DNA of 33,228 bases, from the NCBI GenBank assembly GCA_016794255.1, contig JAEUIL010000605.1, forward strand, positions 1 through 33,228, read 5' to 3'. The DNA comes from Planctomycetaceae bacterium. GTDB taxonomy: Bacteria; Planctomycetota; Planctomycetia; Pirellulales; PNKZ01. The notes beneath the pieces are model-generated. The model did not search any database. It saw only the letters and a list, made by a program, of their open reading frames with translations, and was not told where the DNA came from. This document shows positions 8,340 to 15,768 of the stretch, in pieces (positions within the stretch are counted from its first letter, which is position 1; each line of letters starts with the position of its first letter). The translations under genes were made by a program, and so were the position numbers.

Positions 8340-9824
8340 TCATTCCGTCGGCTTCACGGTCGTCGTCGCCTGAATAAGCTTCTTGGCACGCTTGGCTTGC
8401 TTCTTACCTTTGACCTTGGACTTGGCAGGTTGAGGGGGAGCATCCTGCGGCTTGTCACCACCCTCGGGCTTGTTGATCTGCGGCAGATGTTGAGCCAACT
8501 GACTCTTCAGCGCCGCGTGCTCGGGTCGACCGGCGAGATTGGTCCATTCCTGCGGGTCACCTTGCTCGTCGTACAGTTCTTCTTCGCCATTGGCGTAGCG
8601 AATGTAACGCCGGCGGTCGGTGCGAATCGCGTGGTTGTTGCGACCCCAGGTGGTCAGCGCCACATGCGGCCAAGCGGCCGCCGGATCGAGCAACAACGGC
8701 CGTAGGCTGGGGCCTTCGACGTGCTTGGGAATCGGCAAGCCACACAGATCGGCCAGGGTCGGATAGATGCTCATGAAATCGACCGGCTGCCGACAGACGC
8801 CACCGGCTTGGGTCACGCCCGGCGCGACAAAGATGAGCGGCGCGCGAGTCGCTTCTTCCCACAACGAGAACTTCCGCCAATGCAGCTTCTCGCCCAGATG
8901 CCAGCCGTGGTCACCCCAGAGTACGATCACCGTGTTGTTCTTATGCGGCGAAGCGTCGAGAGCCGCGATCATGCGACCGACCATCGCGTCGGCAAACGTG
9001 ATCGCCGCCAGATAACCTTGCACCGCCTCTTTGTAACGACCGCTGTCGATGATCGCCTTGTGGTCACCCTCAGGCCGGGCCATTTTCACGCCCGATGGCG
9101 GCACATCGTCGAGATCGGTGTCGAGCACCTTGGGCAGCACGATCTTGTCGAGCGGATACATGTCGTAATACTTCTGCGGCACGTTCCACGCCATGTGCGG
9201 TTTGTGCAGACCGCACGCGAGAAAGAACGGCTTGTCGTGCGGTTGATTGAGTTGCTCGATGCACCAGTCGACTGTGGCGTAGTCCCCCATCTCGGCATCG
9301 CCGATGTTGGTGGGTGCGAAGCGAATGCCGCCGACGCCGTCGTTGTGACCCGGCGCGGGCGCGGCTTCCTTGCCTTTCTTGTGAGCGTAACGCTGCCAAT
9401 CGCTGTCGCGATCAAAGCCACCGTGATAGATCTTGCCCGCGCCGGCGGTATCGTAGCCGTGCTTGGCGAAATGCATCGGGATGCTGTCGACCTGATTGAT
9501 GATCGGTCGCCAATCGGTGCTGTTTACGTACACGCCCGAGGTCGCGGGACGAACACCGGTCATCAGCGCCGCACGGGAGGGGTTGCACGACGGTGCGGCG
9601 CAGTGCGCGTTGTAAAACGTCACACCGCGGGCGGCGAGGGCGTCGATCTGCGGCGTGATGGTCTGCGGATGGCCGCCGAGATGATGCACCCAATCGTTCA
9701 AGTCATCGACGGCGATGAACAGGACGTTGGGCTTCTCCGCGGAATGCGCTCGTCGGTCTATCACACCGAGCCAGCCCACCAGGGAGATACCCAAGAGGGC
9801 GAATAGCGAAGGAAACCGTGACAT
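8340..9824 (-). CDS. Exported type I sulfatase (iduronate-2-sulfatase-like)
   Basis: The protein is 494 aa with an N-terminal signal sequence (MSRFPSLFALLGISLVGWLG). PNVLFIAVDDLNDWV carries the metal-binding Asp pair (Asp40, Asp41). The sulfatase signature is CNPSRAALMTG, where Cys80 is expected to become formylglycine by a formylglycine-generating enzyme encoded elsewhere. VLWGDHGWHLGEKLHW holds further metal and substrate residues. The DDLNDW start and the overall order fit the iduronate-2-sulfatase (IDS) branch rather than arylsulfatase A. A Lys-rich tail of about 30 residues (KVKGKKQAKRAKK) follows the conserved domain and may bind polyanions or the cell surface, which is inference. The substrate is unknown, presumably a sulfated polysaccharide. 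It lies 160 bases upstream of the serine hydrolase. Confidence 0.93.
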   Translation of the reverse strand: MSRFPSLFALLGISLVGWLGVIDRRAHSAEKPNVLFIAVDDLNDWVHHLGGHPQTITPQIDALAARGVTFYNAHCAAPSCNPSRAALMTGVRPATSGVYVNSTDWRPIINQVDSIPMHFAKHGYDTAGAGKIYHGGFDRDSDWQRYAHKKGKEAAPAPGHNDGVGGIRFAPTNIGDAEMGDYATVDWCIEQLNQPHDKPFFLACGLHKPHMAWNVPQKYYDMYPLDKIVLPKVLDTDLDDVPPSGVKMARPEGDHKAIIDSGRYKEAVQGYLAAITFADAMVGRMIAALDASPHKNNTVIVLWGDHGWHLGEKLHWRKFSLWEEATRAPLIFVAPGVTQAGGVCRQPVDFMSIYPTLADLCGLPIPKHVEGPSLRPLLLDPAAAWPHVALTTWGRNNHAIRTDRRRYIRYANGEEELYDEQGDPQEWTNLAGRPEHAALKSQLAQHLPQINKPEGGDKPQDAPPQPAKSKVKGKKQAKRAKKLIQATTTVKPTE

Positions 9825-9914
9825 GTCGGGGGTGACTCCGGGCGATGACTACAGATGGGGGACGAAGCGCTGCAGCTTAAGACGCGCTGCTTGGCAGAAT
9901 TATTTGCCCCGGAT

Positions 9915-10790
9915 TTAGCTGCGGCAGGTTGCCCCGACGTGATCGAGCACCAGCCGAGCGACGTCAATTCCGTGCGCCGTGGCGAGCGCTTTCCAACCCG
10001 GGACCGCGTTCACCTCGATGGCGTACAACTCACCATCGCGGGCCGGCAGTAAATCGACGCCGGCGACTTCCGCCCCCACGGCGCGAGCGGCTCGCAGGGC
10101 GAGTTCCGTAAATCGGGCATCGACGGCAATCGCCTCGGCGGTCGCACCACGACTCACATTGGTCCGCCAATCCAGCGGGTTCGAGCGTTTCATGCCGAAC
10201 ACGCGGTCGCCAATCACGAGCAGCCGCAGGTCGTACCCCTCGTGCTCGATGAACGGTTGCAGGTACAGCACCGCCCCGAGTTGTTCGAGCATCTTGAACG
10301 CCCGCAGCGCCAGGTTCTCGTCATTCAGTCGGGTAATGCCGCGACCTTCGGCACCGAACAGCGGCTTGAGCACCACATCGCCCCCCAGCTCATGAAACGC
10401 GGCCAGGGCGGCGTCACTGGTTTGACACGTGATCGTGCGCGGCACCAGGAACCCGGCTTGTTCGAGCAGCGCTGTGGTGAGGAACTTGTCGACGGCAGCC
10501 TCGACCGCCTTGGGTGAGTTCACGACCTTGACGCCCAGCGACTGCAAGCGTGCCAGCGCATCCATGCGAAACACGACTTGCTCGAGCGAGCCCGGCGGCA
10601 TCGTGCGTACCAGCACCGCGTCGACCGTGGTCAAGTCGACGTCTCCCGCGGTGATGTCTGTCGCGCCGCGCGCTACGCTCACCGACAACTCCTCGAACGC
10701 CACTTGCACAATGCTGTCGCGATCACCCGCGGCGCGCACGAGATCGCGGAGATACCAACTCTCGGGCGAGGCAAGCACCGCAAATCGCAT
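9915..10790 (-). CDS. RimK-like ATP-grasp ligase next to mch
   Basis: The protein is 291 aa with the ATP-grasp layout of RimK and the methanogen coenzyme ligases MptN/CofF: NSPKAVEAAVDKFLTT leading to the LLEQAGFLVPRTI subdomain, then VVLKPLFGAEGRGITR (nucleotide-binding Lys and glycine loop), YLQPFIEHEGYDLRLLVIGDRV and a C-terminal VAGVDLLPARDG...YAIEVNAVPGW with the Mg-binding Glu/Asn. These enzymes join an amino acid, usually glutamate, to a carboxylate. Placed 32 bases after mch and probably co-transcribed, it fits the ATP-grasp gene seen beside mch in H4MPT-using methylotrophs, so a role in glutamylating the pterin cofactor is likely but inferred. Protein S6 modification is the alternative. 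The start at 10790 is the ATG that gives MRFAVLASPESWYL. Confidence 0.85.
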   Translation of the reverse strand: MRFAVLASPESWYLRDLVRAAGDRDSIVQVAFEELSVSVARGATDITAGDVDLTTVDAVLVRTMPPGSLEQVVFRMDALARLQSLGVKVVNSPKAVEAAVDKFLTTALLEQAGFLVPRTITCQTSDAALAAFHELGGDVVLKPLFGAEGRGITRLNDENLALRAFKMLEQLGAVLYLQPFIEHEGYDLRLLVIGDRVFGMKRSNPLDWRTNVSRGATAEAIAVDARFTELALRAARAVGAEVAGVDLLPARDGELYAIEVNAVPGWKALATAHGIDVARLVLDHVGATCRS

Positions 10791-10822
10791 AACAATCTCA
10801 CGGAGTGATTTGAGGTGCTGAT

Positions 10823-11761
10823 TTAACTGACGAACGAACGCTCGATGAGCGACGGCTCGACACCGCCGAAGCGATGCGTGCGGCCTGAGTCGAGATTGTG
10901 CAGCGTGATCACCGCCGGCGAAAAGAGATGCGGATCGATGTCGTAAAAGTTGTAGTTGTAGCGTTTGAAGATCTCGCCGAACGGTTGACCGTGATCGCTC
11001 GACGCTCGGCTCGGAACACGCGGCCCAATCTCGGCCAATGAGTCGTCATCGCCGCGCACCCACAGCGTGACCTCGGCTCCGTACAAGATCGCGTCGTTGG
11101 TGCGACCAATTCCGGCGAGATCGTCCTTGGCGACGGGTGGAATGGGGGCGAGACCATAGCCGCTGACGATGCGATTCGTGTCGAAACCAAGCTCAAACAG
11201 CTTGTGGAGCGCCGTCTCGACACTGCGCGCCACGATCTGCAAGTTACCGGCGAGGGAGGCCGTGGGAGCGACGAGCAACGTCACGCGCTCGGCCTGCGTG
11301 GCGGCGAGAATCTGTTCGATCACCTCGACCGGCGGCAGCTTGCGGGTCTCGAGTACGCCCACGACATGCGGCGAGGTTTCGCGATAGCCGAGCTTGGTGA
11401 ACAGTTCTTCCTTTTGGGCCACCGCCCGCATAGGGCCCGACCCCAGGGCGAAGAACTTTCCGTGAGCGAGTTGCCAGCCCGCGTATTGCGAACCAAGACA
11501 GGCGAGCGTCGGATGATCGGTGGTCACCGCGAGCCAAGGGCCCGACCACACCTCGCGATTGCCCGGCGTCACGGCAACGGTGCCGAGATCGGCGAGACAG
11601 ATGCGGGCGAGGATTTCCCCGGCATGCAAACCGCCACTCGTCTGCGATCCTAGATCGATGACCGTCGCACGGTCGTGCGGTTGAGTTGTCTGAACACGCA
11701 ACTCGTCGGCTTGTTGCAAACAAGTCTCAATTAACCGAACAGCGCGGGCATTAAGGTTCAC
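10823..11761 (-). CDS. mch: Methenyltetrahydromethanopterin cyclohydrolase
   Basis: Mch interconverts methenyl-H4MPT and formyl-H4MPT in the archaeal-type C1 pathway, which bacteria use to oxidise formaldehyde to formate. The protein is 312 aa, the usual length, and starts at a GTG at 11761 (MNLNARAVRLIE). Family motifs run in order: GGLHAGEILARICLADLGTV, CLGSQYAGWQLAHGKFFALG, SGPMRAVAQKEELFTKLGY, GRTNDAILYGAEVTLWV, SDHGQPFGEIFKRYNYNFY and IDPHLFSPA. No frameshift or missing block was seen. A RimK-like ligase follows in the same direction and a DtxR-family gene is divergent upstream. Other H4MPT genes (fae, fhc, mtd) are not in the window, so they must be elsewhere if the pathway is complete. 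The enzyme is cytosolic. Confidence 0.94.
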   Translation of the reverse strand: MNLNARAVRLIETCLQQADELRVQTTQPHDRATVIDLGSQTSGGLHAGEILARICLADLGTVAVTPGNREVWSGPWLAVTTDHPTLACLGSQYAGWQLAHGKFFALGSGPMRAVAQKEELFTKLGYRETSPHVVGVLETRKLPPVEVIEQILAATQAERVTLLVAPTASLAGNLQIVARSVETALHKLFELGFDTNRIVSGYGLAPIPPVAKDDLAGIGRTNDAILYGAEVTLWVRGDDDSLAEIGPRVPSRASSDHGQPFGEIFKRYNYNFYDIDPHLFSPAVITLHNLDSGRTHRFGGVEPSLIERSFVS

Positions 11762-11884
11762 TGCGAAAAACTCGTGGGCTGGAGATTGTGTTTTTGAATC
11801 GTCAAATCTTTGGCAAGCTGTTATTGGTTGTAGTGTCGAGCTGTTTGCTCCGCAATCCGGCTCGCCTTGTCGATGGGGCCTGAC

Positions 11885-11890
11885 TAGAAT
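11885..11890 (+). promoter_or_regulatory. Candidate -10 element of the DtxR-family gene
   Basis: TAGAAT lies 42 bases before the preferred GTG start at 11933. No convincing -35 was found at 16-18 bases upstream. If used, transcription would begin after the alternative GTG at 11891, which supports 11933 as the start. Confidence 0.35.
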
Positions 11891-11932
11891 GTGGCTCCAT
11901 CTTTCGCATCGCCTGCAAGTAGAGAATCAGCA

Positions 11933-12592
11933 GTGGCAAGTCTTACCGTAGAGAACTATTTGAAGGCGATCTATCTGATCGGACTCGACGATCCGCAACA
12001 CAATGCGGCGACGGGAGCCGTGGCTCACGCGCTCGGTGTGTCGGCGGGCACGGTCACGAGCATGCTCAAGACACTCGCCTCGACCGGACTCGTGACCTAC
12101 ACGCCGTATGAAGGTGCTCAGCTCACACAGGCTGGCCATGCTTTGGCACTGCGCGTCGTGCGTCGCCATCGGCTCATCGAGTTGTTCTTGGTCAAGACGT
12201 TGAACCTAACCTGGGACGAAGTTCACGCCGAGGCCGAGCACCTCGAACATGCGGTGAGCGATTTTCTCGTCAATCGCATCGATCAGTTCTTGGGCTTCCC
12301 GCAGGCCGATCCCCACGGCGATCCGATTCCGTCGGCCGATCTGTCGTTGCCGCCGATCTTGCAGCGTCCGTTGGTCGAGTGCCAACAGGGCGAGAAGTTT
12401 CGGCTTTCACGCGTGCTCGATCAGTCGCCCGAGTTTCTGCGTTTCTTGACCGAGTCGGGTCTCACGCTCGGCACCACCGGCGTGATCGCGGCCAATCGGC
12501 GTGAGGCGGGCGTGGTGCAAATTCAAGTCGATGGCACGGTCGCCTCGATCGGTCGCGAAGCGGCCGAGAAGCTGCTGGTCGTGGCGGATTAA
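11933..12592 (+). CDS. DtxR/MntR-family metal-dependent transcriptional regulator
   Basis: From the GTG at 11933 the protein is 219 aa and begins (M)ASLTVENYLKAIY, a usual start for this family; the frame is open to another GTG at 11891. It has a winged helix (about 1-65, with ALGVSAGTVTSMLKTLASTGLV as the recognition region). A dimer and metal-binding domain follows (RHRLIELFLVKTL...EVHAEAEHLEHAVSDFLVNRI...PHGDPIP), and then a C-terminal FeoA/SH3-like domain (about 140-219). The His/Glu cluster of the second domain is present. The first-site residue of the N-terminal helix, Asp in MntR and Met in DtxR, appears as Asn8 (ENYLKAIY). Whether it senses Fe or Mn cannot be told. It is divergent from mch, across a gap of about 170 bases. 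Confidence 0.9.
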   Translation: MASLTVENYLKAIYLIGLDDPQHNAATGAVAHALGVSAGTVTSMLKTLASTGLVTYTPYEGAQLTQAGHALALRVVRRHRLIELFLVKTLNLTWDEVHAEAEHLEHAVSDFLVNRIDQFLGFPQADPHGDPIPSADLSLPPILQRPLVECQQGEKFRLSRVLDQSPEFLRFLTESGLTLGTTGVIAANRREAGVVQIQVDGTVASIGREAAEKLLVVAD

Positions 12593-12614
12593 GTCGCGCC
12601 GAACACTTGCAAAT

Positions 12615-14282
12615 CTATTTCCGACCGCGCACCGCTTGCCAATACTTGAGTCCGGGAAAGAAAAAGCACCCGGCCGAAACGACGCCAAAGAGCGTGATGC
12701 CAAACGGGATTTGCTGGCGTTGCATGTACGCCATGACGAACGCCGTCAGAAACAAGGCCGCGGCTTGAATGTAAAATCGGCCGGTCAAGATACCCGCTTT
12801 GATGGCGAACATCGCGCCGTTGACGACGCCCAACACCGGCGACAAGGTCAACACCGGAAAGCCGAGAATCATCTCGACGACGTACAACGACGCGATCGAG
12901 ATCATGCTGCCGGCCCAAACGTGAGCAATCTGCCGCTCGACGAACGTGACGGGGCCCGCGCGATGACGCAAAGCCCAGAAGATCGCGGCCCACGCCCCGA
13001 GGCCGGCGGTCCAGAGCGCCAAGTAGGGCCAAGGCGAAGAGACACCCGACCATTGCATCGCGTTCGTAGCCACGCAGACTCCGAGCAGCGCCAGGCTGTG
13101 CCACATCCACAGCAGCCCCCAATTTTCGAGCACCGTGGCATGATGCGTTTCGCGAAACCAACGGGCGATCACCTGCGTGAACACGCCCGAGCGGGCCGCG
13201 ATCGGCTCGTCGTGCAGAAACGCCTCGAGGTCCTCGGCCAACTCACCCGCCGTCGGGTACCGCAACTCGGCCGGCTTTTGCAGGCACTTAAGGGCGATCA
13301 TCTCGAGCTCTAAATCGGCGCGTGGATTCACGAGCCGCGGGGGCAATGGTTCCTGTTCGAGCACCAGCAGCACCGTGTCGACCGCAGTCGCGGCTTGAAA
13401 CGGGGGTCGGCCGGTGAGCATGTGGTACAGAATCACACCCAGGCTGTAGACATCGGTGGCGGGACCGAGTTTTCCCCGCGCGCCGGCGGCTTGCTCGGGA
13501 GCCATGTACGCCGGCGTTCCCAAGACCGCGCCGGACATGGTGAGTTGCACGTCGTCTTCGAGCCGTTTGGCAAGCCCGAAGTCGCTGACATGCGGTCGTC
13601 CGTCGCGATCGATGAGAATGTTCGACGGCTTCAGATCGCGATGCAGCACGCCGCGATCATGCGCATACTGAACCGCGCGACAGACGGGAGCCAGCAGCCG
13701 AGCCGCCTCGTGCGCTCCGAGCGGACCGTCGGTCAACCGCCGCGCGAGTGTGCTGCCGGAGACATACTTCATGGTGAAATAGGCTTGGCCCGCTTGCTCG
13801 CCGACATCGTACACCGGCACGATATGCGGATGATCGAGTCGCGCCGCGGCTTGGGCTTCGGCCGCAAACCGGGCCAGATCGGCCTGCGACGCCCACGCCC
13901 CGCCGCGGAGCATTTTCAGAGCGACGGTCCGATCCAGCATGCGTTGCCGGGCCTTGTAGACCACGCCCATGCCGCCTCGGCCGAGCTCGGCGAGCAGTTC
14001 GTAGTCGCCGAACTGCTGGGGAAAGACCGGCGGCGAGAAGTCGCCCGAGGGGTTCGACGACTCGGCATCGCTGGAGTGCGGCAAGGTAGGCAGATCGTCG
14101 TCGAACCGGCTCCCCGCACAGTTGGCAACGAGCATGGCCCCCCATAGTTGCCGCAGTTCTTCGGCCAACTCGGGATGCGCACGGCAGACCGACTCGATCT
14201 CGGTCGGCTCACCCGCCGCCATCTGGTTCAGCAGTTGATCGAGCAGCGCGGCTAGTTGCTCATCGCGTTCGTCGGGACTCAC
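12615..14282 (-). CDS. Membrane-bound Hanks-type serine/threonine protein kinase
   Basis: The protein is 555 aa from a GTG at 14282. An N-terminal leader (1-90) of the kind found in planctomycete kinases (LLNQMAAGEPTEIESVCRAHPELAEEL) precedes the kinase domain (about 94-360). Its motifs are a glycine loop LGRGGMGVVYKA, VALKML (Lys123), catalytic loop HRDLKPSN at 214-221, DFGLAKR at 234-240, activation-segment end GTPAYMAPEQA and DVYSLGVILYHMLTGRPPF. All catalytic residues are present. The C-terminal part (about 385-550) has several hydrophobic helices and no extracellular sensor that I can recognise. The ECF sigma gene lies upstream on the same strand, with a toxin-antitoxin module between them. 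Sigma/kinase pairing is typical of planctomycetes, so a shared signalling pathway is a reasonable inference. Confidence 0.95.
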   Translation of the reverse strand: MSPDERDEQLAALLDQLLNQMAAGEPTEIESVCRAHPELAEELRQLWGAMLVANCAGSRFDDDLPTLPHSSDAESSNPSGDFSPPVFPQQFGDYELLAELGRGGMGVVYKARQRMLDRTVALKMLRGGAWASQADLARFAAEAQAAARLDHPHIVPVYDVGEQAGQAYFTMKYVSGSTLARRLTDGPLGAHEAARLLAPVCRAVQYAHDRGVLHRDLKPSNILIDRDGRPHVSDFGLAKRLEDDVQLTMSGAVLGTPAYMAPEQAAGARGKLGPATDVYSLGVILYHMLTGRPPFQAATAVDTVLLVLEQEPLPPRLVNPRADLELEMIALKCLQKPAELRYPTAGELAEDLEAFLHDEPIAARSGVFTQVIARWFRETHHATVLENWGLLWMWHSLALLGVCVATNAMQWSGVSSPWPYLALWTAGLGAWAAIFWALRHRAGPVTFVERQIAHVWAGSMISIASLYVVEMILGFPVLTLSPVLGVVNGAMFAIKAGILTGRFYIQAAALFLTAFVMAYMQRQQIPFGITLFGVVSAGCFFFPGLKYWQAVRGRK

Positions 14283-14379
14283 AGGCTCGACTCATCGGAC
14301 TTCGGTCGGTTCGGTATCCAGGCGAGGTTACGATACAGCAGGTATGTTGTCGAGCGCCTTTGGCTCGCCGCACAGGCCT

Positions 14380-14420
14380 GGTTTGAACAAGTTGAACCAC
14401 CTTCAAACCGGAATTACAAT
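14380..14420 (+). promoter_or_regulatory. Promoter with overlapping operator-like dyad upstream of the toxin-antitoxin genes
   Basis: TTGAAC at 14392-14397 and TACAAT at 14415-14420 are separated by 17 bases, as in a sigma-70 promoter. A perfect inverted repeat, GGTTTGAA (14380-14387) and TTCAAACC (14402-14409), straddles the -35 element. This is the layout expected for repression by the antitoxin. The antitoxin ATG is 34 bases past the -10. Confidence 0.55.
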
Positions 14421-14454
14421 TTGTAGATCATTGCAACCACCAGCGGAGGAGCCG

Positions 14455-14661
14455 ATGGCCACTGACGTGCCGATGCTGACCGACAAGCAGATCGCCGCCG
14501 AAGCACTCGGCCGGATGCCCGAGACTGCGACCTTGGCGGAAATCAGTGAAAGGATGGCCATCCTGGCGGGCCTCGACCGCGGGCAGCGAGATATCGATGC
14601 GGGGCGGGTGGTTAGCCAAGAAGAAGCCAAGCAGAGGTCGCGGGCGTGGACTGGGTCGTAA
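14455..14661 (+). CDS. Antitoxin of a ParE-type toxin-antitoxin module
   Basis: The protein is 68 aa. The ATG at 14455 is chosen because GGAGG lies at 14445-14449, the best Shine-Dalgarno in this part of the window, and because the family's small size fits; the frame is open to 14344 upstream. It is hydrophilic and mostly helical, with VPMLTDKQIAAEALGRM then LAEISERMAILAGLDRGQRDIDAGRVVSQEEAKQR. The last part resembles the C-terminal helix of antitoxins that wrap ParE/RelE toxins (the 'DIDAGRVVSQEEA' pattern). It is expected to neutralise the toxin in the cytosol and to repress the operon through the dyad upstream. Its stop overlaps the toxin start by 16 bases. The identity rests on context and the C-terminal pattern. 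Confidence 0.8.
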   Translation: MATDVPMLTDKQIAAEALGRMPETATLAEISERMAILAGLDRGQRDIDAGRVVSQEEAKQRSRAWTGS

Positions 14662-14948
14662 TCTGGTCCGAATCAGCACTCTTGGCTGCCGAAGCAGCAG
14701 TCCGGCACATTGCCGAGCAGTCTCCGGTCGCCGCGGAGCAGGTGCGTGCTGCCTTGTTCGCAGCGACGGATGTCCTCGCCCAGTTCCCTGAGATCGGTGC
14801 AATGTACGAGGGGGACGAATGTGGTCGGACGCGGGAGATCAACTGCTATCGGTATCGCATTTTCTATCGCGTGAGACCCGTTGAGCGTCGGGTTGACATC
14901 ATCTTGTTATGGCACTCAGCCCGGCAAGAGCCGCAACTACCTTCCTAG
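14646..14948 (+). CDS. ParE/RelE-family toxin
   Basis: The protein is 100 aa from a GTG at 14646, inside the end of the antitoxin gene. The fold pattern is that of ParE/RelE: DWVVIWSESALLAAEAAVRHIA (strand and helix), a second helix with LFAATDVLAQFPEIGAMY, then REINCYRYRIFYRVRPVERRVDIILLWH, the strands with the conserved arginine-rich core and the HSAR end. ParE toxins poison DNA gyrase and RelE toxins cleave mRNA on the ribosome; the sequence alone does not decide which applies. The frame looks intact, so the module is probably functional. The direction is opposite to the sigma and kinase genes on either side. Confidence 0.87.
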   Translation: MDWVVIWSESALLAAEAAVRHIAEQSPVAAEQVRAALFAATDVLAQFPEIGAMYEGDECGRTREINCYRYRIFYRVRPVERRVDIILLWHSARQEPQLPS

Positions 14949-14978
14949 CGGCGAGACGCTCGTCACGTTCGGCTTCGC

Positions 14979-15617
14979 TCACGGACTCGACTCGTCAGCG
15001 TCGGGATTGAGAAGTTTCCGCAATCGTCGCACTGCGCGCAGATAACGCATGCCGGCGGTGGGCTCGCTGATGTCGAGGGCGCGGGCGACCTCTTGATTTG
15101 AGAGATGCTCAAAATGCCGCATCAGAATCACTTCGCGATCGTGCTCGTCGAGCTGTTCGACGGCGGCGCGGAAGCGTGATTGCAGTTCGCGCTGCGTAGC
15201 GGCGGTAGCGGGAGTGAGCTCGCGGTTGTCACTCAGTCGGGCTGCTAAATCGAGCGCCGACTCATCAGCGTACGAGGCGGTGTTCAACGATTGCTCGCGA
15301 TTCACACTGCGACGGGCAGCGCTGCGATGGCGACGATGGGCGTCGATCAACCGATCCTTGGCCATGTGCCGCAGCCACAAATGAAACGGCAGATCGGGCG
15401 AGCCGAGATAGTCGGTCAACCGGCGATTGGCGTCGATCAGCACGTCCTGCACGATGTCGCTGGCGTCGACCCGGCGTTCGATTTGCTGATCCATGCGCAG
15501 TTCGATCATCTTACGGAGCGCGTCGCGATGCCGTTCGAGCAGACGATCAATGGCCGCTCGATCACCGGCCTTGGCCTGCTGAAGCAGCTCTTGGGTTTCG
15601 TGCGAGTCGGGCCACAT
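14979..15617 (-). CDS. ECF-type RNA polymerase sigma factor
   Basis: The protein is 212 aa from the ATG at 15617. Region 2 (about 10-100) holds LLERHRDALRKMIELRMDQQIERRVDASDIVQDVL and FHLWLRHMAKDRLIDAHRRHRSAARRS, the promoter-melting segment. Region 4 (about 148-205) holds LDEHDREVILMRHFEHLSNQEVARALDISEPTAGMRYLRAVRRLRKLL, an HTH that reads the -35. Regions 1 and 3 are absent, as in ECF sigmas. The VDASDIVQD and AGMRYLRA patterns recall the planctomycete groups found beside Ser/Thr kinases. No anti-sigma gene is adjacent; the kinase about 700 bases downstream is the likely partner. It is divergent from moxR, and the shared spacer carries a perfect inverted repeat. Confidence 0.93.
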   Translation of the reverse strand: MWPDSHETQELLQQAKAGDRAAIDRLLERHRDALRKMIELRMDQQIERRVDASDIVQDVLIDANRRLTDYLGSPDLPFHLWLRHMAKDRLIDAHRRHRSAARRSVNREQSLNTASYADESALDLAARLSDNRELTPATAATQRELQSRFRAAVEQLDEHDREVILMRHFEHLSNQEVARALDISEPTAGMRYLRAVRRLRKLLNPDADESSP

Positions 15618-15650
15618 GAACGGAGACCGATGGGAGTAGAGATCGCGTTA

Positions 15651-15726
15651 CCTGAGTGTAACAGGGTAATCAGGCGACGGCGAGGCACGTGGCTTTATCG
15701 AGGCCTGCGCGGACGGTACACTCAGG
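15651..15726. promoter_or_regulatory. Perfect inverted repeat in the sigma-moxR divergent promoter region
   Basis: CCTGAGTGTA at 15651-15660 is exactly inverted as TACACTCAGG at 15717-15726, with 56 bases between. Read toward each gene, TACACTCAGG ends 42 bases before the moxR ATG and 33 bases before the sigma ATG. It could be a shared regulator site or a matched element of two divergent promoters. Confidence 0.55.
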
Positions 15727-15768
15727 CGACGCTTTCCGCGCCGCTGGATTTCATGCCGTGAGGGGACG

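Noticed and set aside
8721-9806. Plus-strand ORF of 361 aa across the sulfatase
   Set aside because: It is an antisense frame kept open by GC-rich codons; the sulfatase signature on minus is decisive.
12501-13313. Plus-strand ORF of 270 aa overlapping the DtxR-family and kinase genes
   Set aside because: It overlaps the real regulator gene and runs antisense to the kinase; composition is Arg/His/Gln-rich with no motif.
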